Shown piece after piece: positions 1 to 8,462 of a stretch of 64,000 nucleotides of DNA (position 1 is its first letter; each line of letters starts with the position of its first letter). The notes beneath the pieces were generated by a model. The model was given only the letters and a program-made list of their open reading frames with translations. It was not told where the DNA came from and searched no databases. This DNA is from Ensifer canadensis (GTDB lineage Bacteria; Pseudomonadota; Alphaproteobacteria; Rhizobiales; Rhizobiaceae). A program made the position numbers and the translations under genes. Where the stretch lies: contig NZ_CP083371.1 in NCBI RefSeq assembly GCF_017488845.2, positions 1 to 64,000 of the forward strand, written 5' to 3'.

Positions 1-1524
1 GTGAACGGACGCAGACAGGTCATTCTGGCCATTGACGAAGGAACGTCCGGAACCCGGGCCGCGCTTGTCGCGGCCGACGGTTCGGTCTCCGCCGTCAACT
101 ACACTACGCTTGCCGTATCTTCGCCGCGTCACAACGTAGTGGAGCAGGACGCTGATGTTCTTTTGCAAAAGACCATCGACGTCTGCGGCAAAACGATTGC
201 CGCGGCTCGAGATACGGGCCTAGAAATTGCAGCAATAGCAATCGCCACGCAACGCGCAACCGGTGTTTTGTGGGATACCGAGTCCGGCCGGGCGCTGGTT
301 CCAGCCATGGTCTGGCAGGATTCCCGCTATGCCGACGAGCTGAAGCCGCTTGGAGCTGTCTGGGATGCGAAACTCGTGGCGCTCGCAGGGCGCCCGGTTG
401 GTGGACGAGCGATCTATCTATGGGCTGCGCGCCATATGCAAAAGACGCCCGCCGTGCGTGAGGCATGGAAGGCAAGAAGGCTTGCCTTCGGCACTGTCGA
501 CAGCTGGCTGCTTTGGAACCTGTCTGAAGAACGGAAAGCCGTCACAACACCGACCAACGCCACATCCGCCGGCGCCTATGTCCTCGGTGAGCATCGCTAT
601 TTCACCGACTGGATAGAGGCGCAGGGCTTTCCGGTGGAACTGTTGCCTGAACTGAAGCAGGACGCCGATGATTTCGGCTACACGAGAAAGGAAGTCCTGG
701 GTATTCGCGTGCCGATCAAGGCGTCGTGCGGCGACCAGTTGGGCGGACTTGTCGGTCTTGGCTGCCACGATGCCGGTCTGGCCATGTGCGTGCACGGTAC
801 GGGCAGTTTCGTCGATCTTGTGATCGGAAAGCAGACGCCCAAAAATCCCGGTCTCTATGAGGCGACGTTCACCATGACGGCCTGGCGGAGCGACAATCTC
901 TCGCATTTCGCGGTCGAGACCTATGCCGCCACGACCGGATCGGCGCTCAACTGGCTTTGCAATGAAATGCGCTGGTTCGAGAATGCCAAAGAGGTTAGCG
1001 AACTGGCTTCGACGGTTTCGTCTTCCGATGGTCTCTTCTTTATGCCGACGCTGACGGGATTGCGCCAGCCGAACATCGTGCCGGATGGCAGAGCATCGCT
1101 GACCGGGCTTTCTTTGGCCCACAGCCGGGCGCATCTCGCGCATGCCATTCTGGAGGGCATTGCACATTCGGTTGTTTCCTGTGCTGAGGCGAGCTCGGAG
1201 GTAGCAGGCGTTCCGGTTCGGGAAGTAGTGGCTGGCGGAGGGCTTTCCTCGAGTGATGCGCTGCTGCAGCTACAGGCTGATCTGAGCGGGGTTCCGGTGC
1301 GGCGCATGGCGGATCAGGATCGTGCCAGCCTACGTGGCACCGCGTTTCTGGCTGGCAGCGAGGGATTGCTCTGGAGCGACCTTGCGGAGGCTCGCGCCAC
1401 GCTACCCGAAGGCAATCTTTTCATCCCCAAGGCCAGCGAAGCGGAAAGACAGGACCGTCGAGCCCGATGGCATTCCCTTACGGATGAGGAAGTCGCACGC
1501 GTTCAATCCGGTCACTACCGCTAG
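1..1524 (+). CDS. FGGY-family carbohydrate kinase, glycerol kinase-like
   Basis: A 507-residue sugar/polyol kinase of the FGGY family, the usual full length for glycerol kinases. The N-terminal nucleotide-binding motif DEGTSGTRAAL (about residues 12-22), the substrate-loop CGDQLGGLVGLG (near 240) and the HGTGSF phosphate motif (near 267) are all present. The likely reaction is ATP-dependent phosphorylation of glycerol or a related polyol in the cytoplasm, feeding the dehydrogenase encoded 67 bases downstream. The GTG at the first base of the window is used as the start, so a slightly earlier start outside the window cannot be excluded. Substrate is inferred from the neighbouring glycerol-3-phosphate dehydrogenase; xylulose, erythritol or other polyol kinases share the fold. 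Confidence 0.85.
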   Translation: MNGRRQVILAIDEGTSGTRAALVAADGSVSAVNYTTLAVSSPRHNVVEQDADVLLQKTIDVCGKTIAAARDTGLEIAAIAIATQRATGVLWDTESGRALVPAMVWQDSRYADELKPLGAVWDAKLVALAGRPVGGRAIYLWAARHMQKTPAVREAWKARRLAFGTVDSWLLWNLSEERKAVTTPTNATSAGAYVLGEHRYFTDWIEAQGFPVELLPELKQDADDFGYTRKEVLGIRVPIKASCGDQLGGLVGLGCHDAGLAMCVHGTGSFVDLVIGKQTPKNPGLYEATFTMTAWRSDNLSHFAVETYAATTGSALNWLCNEMRWFENAKEVSELASTVSSSDGLFFMPTLTGLRQPNIVPDGRASLTGLSLAHSRAHLAHAILEGIAHSVVSCAEASSEVAGVPVREVVAGGGLSSSDALLQLQADLSGVPVRRMADQDRASLRGTAFLAGSEGLLWSDLAEARATLPEGNLFIPKASEAERQDRRARWHSLTDEEVARVQSGHYR

Positions 1525-1591
1525 TTTTTTTAACGCGCATTTTTCCGAGGAACGATCACACTTTTCGGAATGCGCTCCAACAGGAGTTGAA

Positions 1592-3058
1592 ATGCTGAAT
1601 CTGCGCTCCCGGCGCGCGGACAAGGAACGCGCCCGGATGATCCGCACCGAACCACTAAGGTTGAACCGGTCGGAACAGGAAGACCGTCTTGCCGCTGAAA
1701 CCTACGATATTCTGATCGTAGGCGGCGGCGTGACCGGTGCCTACTGTGCCTTCGATGCAAGTCTGCGCGGCTTTCGTGTCGCGCTGATCGAGAAAGATGA
1801 TTTTGCATCAGGTACATCGTCAAAATCATCCAAGATGGTGCATGGCGGCTTGCGCTATATCGAACAGGGTAATCTTGGGCTCGTGCGCCATTCTCTGCTT
1901 GAACGCCAGCGCCTCAGGCGTAATGCAGGCCATCTGGTTCAGCGCTTGCCTTTTCTGTTCCCTATTCTTGAACGGGATGGCGTGTTCGATGCGCGCTTCG
2001 CCAAGGCGTTTGAAGGGTTACTCTGGACATATGACCTGGCTGGAGGCTGGCGCGAAGGCATTCTGCACCAGAAGCTGACCGCCGCCGAAGTGCTGGCGCA
2101 TTGCCCGACTTTCAAGGACGAATATCTGCGCGGTGGGCTCATGTACTTCGATGCCCGCGTTGATGATGCACGCTTGACGCTGGCGCTTGCCCGCTCTGCC
2201 GGCTTCCATGGAGCTACGGTTCTCAACCACTCGAAGGTCGCCGAGATTACCCGCAGTTCGGGGCGGGTCGACGGTGCAATCGTTCACACCGTTGAGGGCA
2301 AGGAAATTAGGGTGCACGCCAAGACCGTCATCATGGCGACGGGGGTGTGGCTACGAGACTGGATGGGGCTTGGCAAGGACGGCGAAAAGCCGTTGCATGT
2401 GCGCCCAGCCAAAGGCGTTCACGTGGCGATCCCTTGGTTGAAGATTCGCAATGACTGCACTGTAACGGTGCCGGTGCCGGGTCGCAGCCGCCGTGCGACA
2501 ATCACGCGCTGGGGCAATGTCTCCTATCTCGGAACGACCGACGAGGATTACCAGGGAGATCTTGACGACGTGCATTGCACGCGTCGCGAACTCGATTTCC
2601 TGATCGAAGGCGCCTGCAGCGCGCTCAATATTGACCTGACGCCGGAAGATGTCGTCGGCAGCATTGCCGGGTGCCGCCCGCTGGTGGCCGCTTCATCAGG
2701 TGGCAGCACCATGGACGTCAAACGCGACCATTCCGTGCATGTTGCGCCTGACGGCCTCGTCACGATCGTGGGCGGCAAGCTGACGACCTCTCGCCATATG
2801 GCCGAACAGACGGTGGACGCCGCCGCGAGAGTTCTCGGCGACCGCCGCCGCTGTACCACGAAGAAGGCATTTCTGTTGGGCGCTGCCGGCTATGACGCGC
2901 AAGCAATCGTGGCGTCTGGCGGTATGGAGGCGCATCTGGGCGAGCGTTACGGCACGGAAGCGCGCTTTGTGAGCGATCTGATCGCGGCGCGCCCGGAACT
3001 GGCCAAGCCGGTTGTGAATGGCTTGCCCTATACCGGCGGCGAAGTCGTCTGCTCGTGA
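1592..3058 (+). CDS. glpD: FAD-dependent glycerol-3-phosphate dehydrogenase, apparently lacking its C-terminal domain
   Basis: Oxidises glycerol 3-phosphate to dihydroxyacetone phosphate, passing electrons to quinone at the membrane. The FAD Rossmann motif DILIVGGGVTGAYCAFDAS lies near residues 37-55, followed by the typical GTSSKSSKMVHGGLRYIEQG region. The open frame extends upstream to 1322, but the ATG at 1592 has a good Shine-Dalgarno (AGGAG, 1582-1586) and sits just after the kinase gene, so it is chosen. The protein is only 488 residues: it ends at GLPYTGGEVV, a point where relatives continue for roughly 80 more residues of C-terminal helical domain. The next gene begins as if its own N-terminus were missing, so the stop probably arises from a deletion junction near 3046. 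Confidence 0.85.
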   Translation: MLNLRSRRADKERARMIRTEPLRLNRSEQEDRLAAETYDILIVGGGVTGAYCAFDASLRGFRVALIEKDDFASGTSSKSSKMVHGGLRYIEQGNLGLVRHSLLERQRLRRNAGHLVQRLPFLFPILERDGVFDARFAKAFEGLLWTYDLAGGWREGILHQKLTAAEVLAHCPTFKDEYLRGGLMYFDARVDDARLTLALARSAGFHGATVLNHSKVAEITRSSGRVDGAIVHTVEGKEIRVHAKTVIMATGVWLRDWMGLGKDGEKPLHVRPAKGVHVAIPWLKIRNDCTVTVPVPGRSRRATITRWGNVSYLGTTDEDYQGDLDDVHCTRRELDFLIEGACSALNIDLTPEDVVGSIAGCRPLVAASSGGSTMDVKRDHSVHVAPDGLVTIVGGKLTTSRHMAEQTVDAAARVLGDRRRCTTKKAFLLGAAGYDAQAIVASGGMEAHLGERYGTEARFVSDLIAARPELAKPVVNGLPYTGGEVVCS

Positions 3059-4104
3059 CTGACAGGGGGCTGCGCCGCCTTGGCCTCATCGATCCCGCGC
3101 TGGCATCGTTCGCGAAAGCCGGAATTGAGGTCGCTATTTTCGATGACATCGCTGTCGACCCACCAGAATGCAACGTCCAGGATCTCGCGGCCTTCATCAC
3201 GGCGTGGGGCGCAACCGGCGTGATTGCTATCGGAGGGGGCTCGCCGATGGACGTGGCCAAGGTGGCGTCACTGGTCGCCAAGACCGGCCAGTCGCTCAAC
3301 GAGGTATTCGGGGTAAACGTTGCGAAGGGACCGCGCATGCCGCTGGTTCTTGTGCCGACCACAGCCGGCACCGGTTCCGAAGTTACGCCGATCGCGATCA
3401 TAACGACCAACGGAGCTGAAAAGAAGGGAGTTGTCTCCCCACTCCTGCTTCCGGACATTGCGATTCTCGACGCCGAACTGACACTTGGCCTGCCGCCGAC
3501 GGTGACCGCGGCGACTGGCATCGACGCTATGGTACATGCCATCGAATCCTATGCGTCTGCTTCCCCCACGAACAATCCGATCTCCAGCGGCCTGTCCAAA
3601 CAGGCACTGCAATTGCTTGGTGCCCACATTCGCGAAGCTGTATTCAATGGTCATAATACTGTGGCACGCGGCGCGATGCTTCTCGGTTCGCTGCTTGCAG
3701 GACAAGCCTTTGCTAACTCGCCGGTCGCTGCCGTGCATGCGCTAGCCTATCCAATCGGCGGGCATTTTCACGTACCTCACGGGCTCTCCAACGCATTGGT
3801 ACTAACGCATGTGCTTCGTTTCAATCTTCCGCGGGCGGCAAATGCGTACGCTGAAATTGCGGCTTACGCTTTCCCTGATTTGGCGCAACTGCCCTTCGAA
3901 ACGCGGGCGACTGCCTTCATCGATGCGCTCGATCAGCTTGGCAGAGAGCTGAACATTCCACGGACACTGCGGGAGGTGGGCATTCCAAGACATGCCTTAC
4001 CTATGCTTGCGCGCGAGGCGATGAAGCAGACCCGTTTGCTCGTGAACAACCCTCGAGATGTTACCGAAGCTAACGCGCTAGCGATCTATGAGGCTGCTTT
4101 TTAG
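3055..4104 (+). CDS. Iron-containing alcohol dehydrogenase, N-terminally truncated
   Basis: A group III (iron) alcohol dehydrogenase of 349 residues, where the family is usually about 380-390. The NAD-binding GGGSPMDVAK motif, the PTTAGTGSEVTP motif and the metal ligands in DAMVHAIESY and HALAYPIGGHFHVPHG are all visible. The GTG at 3055 overlaps the upstream stop (GTGA), but it falls inside the conserved early strand (LLVTDRGLRRLGL), so roughly 30 N-terminal residues, including the first beta strand, are absent. In frame, family-like residues continue only a few codons upstream to about 3046 and then run into glpD sequence. It is probably a remnant, or is expressed only as a coupled truncated product. 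Substrate unknown. Confidence 0.75.
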   Translation: MTDRGLRRLGLIDPALASFAKAGIEVAIFDDIAVDPPECNVQDLAAFITAWGATGVIAIGGGSPMDVAKVASLVAKTGQSLNEVFGVNVAKGPRMPLVLVPTTAGTGSEVTPIAIITTNGAEKKGVVSPLLLPDIAILDAELTLGLPPTVTAATGIDAMVHAIESYASASPTNNPISSGLSKQALQLLGAHIREAVFNGHNTVARGAMLLGSLLAGQAFANSPVAAVHALAYPIGGHFHVPHGLSNALVLTHVLRFNLPRAANAYAEIAAYAFPDLAQLPFETRATAFIDALDQLGRELNIPRTLREVGIPRHALPMLAREAMKQTRLLVNNPRDVTEANALAIYEAAF

Positions 4105-4256
4105 CAGTTACTTCGAAGCCTAGAAATTCGATTTTCTCGAGAAGCGAAGTGATCGAAAAAATGCGCAGTCGCAAAGCTCCTGACGCGAGCTTCCGAAGTT
4201 CTCCTTGATCGCCGCCCTGAGATTTTGGACCAGATGAATACGGTCAGCCACCTGGC

Positions 4257-4535
4257 GTGCTACAGGTTTTCGGCGTCAACGATATCGAGACGGCCGAGCT
4301 GATCGCGCGCAGGGTCGGCAAGACGGATGTCAATTACATCACCCGGCCATGGAGCGAAGGCAAGAACTCGTCGTCCGAACACATCTCGCCTAGTGACCTC
4401 ATCAACGCGGATGAGATCATGCGCGTACCGGAAGGCAGGATGATCCTGCTGAGACAGGGGCAGCGGCCGGCCTGGGCCAAGAAGCTTCGATATTACGACG
4501 ACCCGGAAATCACAGGCCCGTATGATCCGTCATGA
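4257..4535 (+). pseudogene. traG/virD4 type IV coupling protein, C-terminal remnant
   Basis: Only about 92 residues remain of a conjugation coupling protein that is normally 600 or more. The tail features are recognisable: FGVNDIETAELIARRVGK, then DLINADEIMRVPEGRMILLR and LRYYDDPEI. The Walker ATPase domains are absent and nothing similar is readable upstream in frame. It marks a lost conjugation region and supports a plasmid or integrative-element history for this segment. The GTG at 4257 is just the first in-frame start-like codon, not a claimed gene start. Confidence 0.75.
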
Positions 4536-4719
4536 ATGACGGGACAGACCGGCGTCGCCAACTTTTGTTCCTTGTAGGTCCGAGATATCATCGGCCGTGA
4601 CATCGCCGGAATGCTGTCCTCGAGAGGCCAGCAAAAAAGAACGCACCAGGCGCCGGCAGCCTCGCGGCCAGAGCCAGTTCGCGCGTGGCTTGACCGGTTA
4701 AGAGCCTCGTTTCGGAGGA

Positions 4720-5013
4720 TCAGCATCGCGGCGGCCAACGGCCGGGATCCGGCAAGCCTAGGCCCGGCAAGTCACTCCGCTTGATCGTTGGGGCGTGGCC
4801 AACGATTTGAACAAGGGCTTGTCCGGCCCTCATTGCAATGGAGCGCGCGCAACGTTCGCGTGCTCTGAGGACTTGTCCGAAGATCGGTCCGCAGCCCAGC
4901 TGCGGGCCGCTTTTGATATGCATGATTTCGTCGCCATCCCTCACTCGGGGGATGGAGCGCTCCGCATCCGCAATGGCCTGCAACTGCAACTGCGACTGCG
5001 TGAATGTCTTCAT
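4720..5013 (-). CDS. Hypothetical protein downstream of the mobile mystery pair
   Basis: A 97-residue protein not assigned to a family. The ATG at 5013 is preceded by AAAGGACTGAC, a good ribosome binding site. It begins MKTFTQSQLQLQAIADAERS, is basic and predicted soluble, and has no visible signal peptide or membrane segment. It lies on the same strand and 54 bases behind the Fic-domain gene, so it may be the third gene of that operon. The short size and lack of a recognised domain keep confidence moderate; it could also be a decayed element gene. Confidence 0.45.
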   Translation of the reverse strand: MKTFTQSQLQLQAIADAERSIPRVRDGDEIMHIKSGPQLGCGPIFGQVLRARERCARSIAMRAGQALVQIVGHAPTIKRSDLPGLGLPDPGRWPPRC

Positions 5014-5067
5014 GTCAGTCCTTTCTCGCTTCCAGTTTGAGAAGCTCACCTACCATTTTCGAAACAC

Positions 5068-5661
5068 TCATGAGCGCGCGAACTCCAGCAAGGGTCCGAT
5101 ATCGTGGTTATCGGCCGCCCGAAGTGCAGCAACATAACGGGCTCGGGTCTTGCCCGCATCGACCAGATTTGCCCGGCCCCAGCTAAATGGCGGTCGTCCA
5201 AGCTGGCGCCCGAGCAGATCGCCCGCCAGGCGAGAAAATCGGCCGTTTCCGTTTGGGAAGGGATGGATTGCCACCAGCCTGTGGCTGAACCGGACAGCGA
5301 TCTCGTCGGGTGGAAAGGTCTCGTGTTCGACCCAATAGCGCACGTCGTCAGCCACCTGCCTGACATCCATTGCAATGCGATAGGCATCGACGCCGATGTT
5401 TCTAGGTGTTGTCCGGTACTGGCCAGCCCAATGCCAAACGTCCCCAAACATGCGGCGGTGCAACTCACTGAGGAATTCCTGGTCGAGCAGGTCCCTTTTT
5501 CGCGACGTCGCCCATCGCAAGCCTTCGCCGATGTTAACTTGCTCGGCCTCGTTCAATTCGTGCCGCAAGGTGATGTAGGAGGGAATGAGCTGCTCCCGTT
5601 CCTCAACGGTTAGCGGCGTATTTGCTTCATCGTCGTCCTGGAAAAGAGGGTCCTCCTCCAC
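5068..5661 (-). CDS. Mobile mystery protein B, Fic/Fido-domain protein
   Basis: A Fic-fold protein of about 197 residues with the complete catalytic motif HPFPNGNGR near residue 150, expected to transfer AMP or another nucleotide group to a target protein. The N-terminal segment ITLRHELNEAEQVNI and the central FGDVWHWAGQYRTTPRNIGV are typical of the family named mobile mystery protein B. The frame is open to a TTG at 5703 inside the upstream gene, but the GTG at 5661 lies 4 bases after the upstream stop with GAAGAGG in front, so it is preferred. It forms an operon with the HTH gene at 5666-6130. The pair is known from plasmids, integrative elements and genomic islands, and may act like a toxin-antitoxin module; its target is unknown. 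Confidence 0.8.
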   Translation of the reverse strand: MEEDPLFQDDDEANTPLTVEEREQLIPSYITLRHELNEAEQVNIGEGLRWATSRKRDLLDQEFLSELHRRMFGDVWHWAGQYRTTPRNIGVDAYRIAMDVRQVADDVRYWVEHETFPPDEIAVRFSHRLVAIHPFPNGNGRFSRLAGDLLGRQLGRPPFSWGRANLVDAGKTRARYVAALRAADNHDIGPLLEFARS

Positions 5662-5665
5662 AGAG

Positions 5666-6130
5666 TCAATCCTCTTCCCACAGGCGTCGCCCAGCGTCTG
5701 CAAGCAAAGCGTCGATAAGCCGGCGACGTTCGTCCTCCAGGTCCGACTTGATCAACGCCTGGTTTTCCAGACGCATCGTATGATCGAGTCGCGTCATCTC
5801 CTCACCGACCTTTTCGGCCGCGCGCTCGCGAAGGATATCGTCAAGCGGCTTGATCGGCACGAAAGCGTAGACAAAGGTGCAATTCATTGCCGCGGCCGCT
5901 TCCCGTAGCGTCCTGATCGTTGTCGCTCCCGAAACTTCAGCCTTCTCGATCGCCGGTATGCGGGACGGAGCGGCACCCATGCGCATGGCGAGCTGGCGCG
6001 TAGTCATGCCGAGGGCCTCGCGGATGGCCTTCATCCAACCACGTGGCGGCGAAATGAGCTCTAGGTCTCGCACCGGCGCCAGACGTCGTTCCAACTGTTT
6101 TCGAGCGAGGGCCGCTTGTTTTTTGTTCAT
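5666..6130 (-). CDS. Mobile mystery protein A, helix-turn-helix protein
   Basis: A 154-residue protein with an Xre-type helix-turn-helix (about residues 32-75, IREALGMTTRQLAMRMGAAP) and the signature TTIRTLREAAAAMNCTFVYAFVP that defines mobile mystery protein A. It is the first gene of an operon with the Fic protein immediately downstream. By analogy with HTH-first pairs it should bind DNA and autoregulate; an ATTTT/AAAAT inverted repeat lies 13 bases upstream of the start. Whether it restrains the Fic enzyme is not visible from sequence. Full length. Confidence 0.8.
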   Translation of the reverse strand: MNKKQAALARKQLERRLAPVRDLELISPPRGWMKAIREALGMTTRQLAMRMGAAPSRIPAIEKAEVSGATTIRTLREAAAAMNCTFVYAFVPIKPLDDILRERAAEKVGEEMTRLDHTMRLENQALIKSDLEDERRRLIDALLADAGRRLWEED

Positions 6131-6142
6131 CTATTTATGTCC

Positions 6143-6157
6143 ATTTTCGAACAAAAT
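6143..6157. promoter_or_regulatory. Candidate operator of the mobile mystery operon
   Basis: The 15-base imperfect palindrome ATTTTCGAACAAAAT lies just upstream of the HTH gene in an unusually AT-rich stretch (6131-6190) that probably also holds the promoter. It is proposed as the autoregulatory site of the HTH protein; this is inference from position and symmetry only. Confidence 0.35.
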
Positions 6158-6498
6158 AGCATATAAAAATGAGCAAAGATATCCGTATTGAGCATTTAAA
6201 AGTATTCAGCTTGAATTAGAGCGATCACAAATATATGCGCAATAGCTCAGCAGCTAGGTCCTGATAGCCGCGAGTTTCCAGCGATGGACAATCGGCCGAG
6301 CTGTCGTTGGAGAAGCACCGCCGCCAGAGAGGCGAACGATGAGACCCTTGCGCCGAGCCGCTGAAACCGGCATGTCGCGAATTGAGGAGAGGCAGCATGG
6401 TACAATTCTAGGACTGGTGCGATTACAACGACACGCCTGTCGGAAATCACTACATCCGGGTCATGAGAGGTCGCGGAGCCGATGAGCAGGTCACCAGT
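6158..6498. other. Non-coding or decayed stretch
   Basis: No supportable gene. After an AT-rich promoter-like part, the plus strand from 6399 reads as a short frame broken by an in-frame TAG four codons in, followed by the peptide DWCDYNDTPVGNHYIRVM. It looks like gene debris rather than a functional gene. Confidence 0.4.
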
Positions 6499-6792
6499 TC
6501 AGGTGCGTTCAAAGCCAAGCACGAAATCGACAACCTTCGACGATGACATTTCGCAGGGCCTCAGGATGGTGCGCGCGTCAGAGAGCACATAGAGGTTGAA
6601 ACTGACGACATCCGCTCCGCCCAGCTCTTCGCCATACCGCCACACTCGCCTCCAATCGGCCGAGCGCCTGACGGTTGCACTCCATCGGCGGCCCTGGAAA
6701 ATTCCGTGCACGTAGCCCTCGGGAAGCTCCGCAAGCGCCTTCTCGAACTTAACCAGAAACGCAGACGACAGCTCGGACGCCGACTGCGTCAT
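6499..6792 (-). CDS. Conserved hypothetical protein
   Basis: A 97-residue protein from the ATG at 6792; a GTG four codons earlier is possible and neither has a strong ribosome binding site. The sequence is well ordered (FEKALAELPEGYVHGIFQGR, then GEELGGADVVSFNLYVL and a C-terminal VVDFVLGF), resembling small uncharacterised proteins seen in rhizobial genomes. No catalytic motif, signal peptide or membrane segment. It stands alone between mobile-element debris, so function and expression are unknown. Confidence 0.5.
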   Translation of the reverse strand: MTQSASELSSAFLVKFEKALAELPEGYVHGIFQGRRWSATVRRSADWRRVWRYGEELGGADVVSFNLYVLSDARTILRPCEMSSSKVVDFVLGFERT

Positions 6793-6804
6793 GGCGCCAG
6801 GCAC

Positions 6805-7177
6805 TCGTCACAAATGCCACAACCGTCGGCGTCCATCTACGATGCCGAGGGCCACAGGTCAATTCACCAAGCCGATATCTCCACCCTCAGGGGCGCAGTC
6901 CAGATTGTCGATCGTTATCGACGATATTGGTCAGGTCAGCCGATATCGAGTTGTCCAGCCGAAAGTGCTGCCAACAGCCTTGTCAATGCCCGCATGAACA
7001 AGCGACACTTCATGGGTCGGATTTGATCGTATGAAGATCGATCCATGCCCTTAGCGAGATGGGTCGGCTAGAAAAGAACGTCGCGAACCAAGTCCGAGGC
7101 CGAAGGAATCTTCCTCGCGCCCTCAAAAAAAACGGTCGGGCAAAGGCTCGCCACTTCTGTTTGTTCGAACTGCTCCC
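6805..7177. other. Stretch without a recognisable gene
   Basis: Short open frames occur on both strands but none has a family-like sequence together with a ribosome binding site. It lies between a small hypothetical gene and the pyruvate carboxylase remnant and is probably decayed DNA. Confidence 0.4.
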
Positions 7178-7426
7178 TCAGCCTCCAAAGACGATCAGCA
7201 AGTCCTTGGCATCGATCTGGTCGCCGGCGCGCACCAGAACTTCGGCAATCGTGCCGTCCTTCTCCGCATGCAAGGCCGTTTCCATCTTCATCGCTTCGAT
7301 CGACAGCAGCACGTCGCCCGCCTTGACCGCCTGGCCCGCGTGCACCGCGACCGTCGAGATCACGCCCGGCATCGGCGCGCCGAGCTGCGTAGCGTTGCCG
7401 GCCTCCGCCTTGCGGCGTATGGGACG
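7178..7426 (-). pseudogene. pyc: Pyruvate carboxylase, C-terminal biotinyl-domain remnant
   Basis: About 83 residues of biotin carboxyl carrier domain remain: RRKAEAGN, then GAPMPGVISTVAVHAGQ and the biotin attachment motif SIEAMKMET, ending with DLLIVFGG and a stop. The catalytic biotin carboxylase and carboxyltransferase domains of this roughly 1150-residue enzyme are missing. Similarity stops near 7420-7430, exactly where transposase coding sequence begins on the other strand, so an insertion followed by deletion is the simplest history. It is not expected to be functional. Confidence 0.8.
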
Positions 7427-8462
7427 CTGTCCGGGTGATGGTACGGCTGTTGCAGCAGGCCGATGGACTGGGTAGCACCATCCCATGGCACGATCATTGC
7501 CGCGCGGCGAAGAAGCGGGCTCGAGCGATCGAATATACCCGCGGCCGCCCGAAACGGGTGAACCACTACCGCGAACTGCTCAAGATCACGCGCACGACCT
7601 TGAGTTATCTGCAGCAGGCGAGTGAACAGTTGCCCCTGACGGCGGGCCCGGCCGGCGAACTGTGGCAGACCCAAATCCGCCACGATAAGCCACTGATCGA
7701 GCGGATCATCGCCCAGACCGAACGGCGGGTCCTGGCCGGCGAGCCGGTACCGGCTGGCGAGAAGCTGGTGAGCCTGTTCGAGCCGCATGCCGACATCATC
7801 GTCAAAGGCAGCCGCGACGTCGACTACGGCCACAAACTCAATCTGACCACCGGCAGAAGCGGACTGGTCCTCGACCTCATCGTCGAAACCGGCAACCCGG
7901 CCGACAGCGAGCGCTTGCTGCCGATGCTGGAACGCCACATCGCCTTTTATGGCCAGGCGCCGCGTCAGGCGGCGGCCGACGGCGGCTATGCCAGCCGCGA
8001 TAATTTGAGCGGAGCCAAAGCCCGTGGCATCCGCGACATGGCCTTTCACAAGAAGTGCGGCCTCAAGATCGAAGACATGGTCAAGAGCCGTTGGGTCTAT
8101 CGCAAGCTCAGAAACTTCCGCGCCGGCATCGAGGCCGGCATCTCATGTCTGAAGCGCGCTTATGGCTTGGGGCGCTGCACCTGGCGCGGGCTCGACCACT
8201 TTAAGGCTTATGTCTGGTCCTCGGTGGTCGCTTACAATCTCGCCCTCCTTGCCCGCCTCAGGCCGACTTTACGCTCCTGATCCGGCAGCGTTCAGAGCAA
8301 GCCCGGCGAGCGTCGGCCGATGCCCCATGACCCCATTGCCGCCAGATCGCTCTTCGGGCCATAACCTGCGCGGCGTTCTGCCATCACGCGTCCTAAGAAA
8401 CGATGGCAGCCGGCAAACAACCTTTCAAAACCGCAGAAAACGGGCGTTTATGGACGGGCACT
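7427..8462 (+). mobile_element. Truncated insertion sequence, ISNCY-like
   Basis: Contains the C-terminal two thirds of a transposase and about 180 bases of 3' flank. The left end is lost, cut off at the pyruvate carboxylase remnant. A possible right end is the sequence around 8440-8462 (GCGTTTATGGACGGGCACTA), but with no left end the terminal repeat cannot be confirmed. The exact right boundary is therefore tentative. Confidence 0.55.
7435..8280 (+). CDS. Transposase of ISNCY-like element, N-terminally truncated
   Basis: A 281-residue fragment of a DDE transposase; full-length relatives are roughly 430-450 residues. It opens inside the family-like segment VRLLQQADGLG and continues with HDHCRAAKKRARAIEYTRGR, the LFEPHADIIVKGS segment, the catalytic-region peptides YGHKLNLTTGRSGLVLD and AADGGYASRDN, and the terminal VVAYNLALLAR. 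The N-terminal DNA-binding region is missing, so transposition is unlikely. The GTG at 7435 is the first in-frame start-like codon, not necessarily used. Confidence 0.7.
   Translation: MMVRLLQQADGLGSTIPWHDHCRAAKKRARAIEYTRGRPKRVNHYRELLKITRTTLSYLQQASEQLPLTAGPAGELWQTQIRHDKPLIERIIAQTERRVLAGEPVPAGEKLVSLFEPHADIIVKGSRDVDYGHKLNLTTGRSGLVLDLIVETGNPADSERLLPMLERHIAFYGQAPRQAAADGGYASRDNLSGAKARGIRDMAFHKKCGLKIEDMVKSRWVYRKLRNFRAGIEAGISCLKRAYGLGRCTWRGLDHFKAYVWSSVVAYNLALLARLRPTLRS

Noticed and set aside
1322..1591. Upstream extension of the glpD frame into the kinase gene
   Set aside because: It overlaps kinase coding sequence out of frame, and AGGAG before the ATG at 1592 gives a better start.
6399..6545. Short reading frame with peptide DYNDTPVGNHYIRVM
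   Set aside because: An in-frame TAG lies four codons after the ATG and I cannot assign the peptide to any family, so it is noted only as probable debris.
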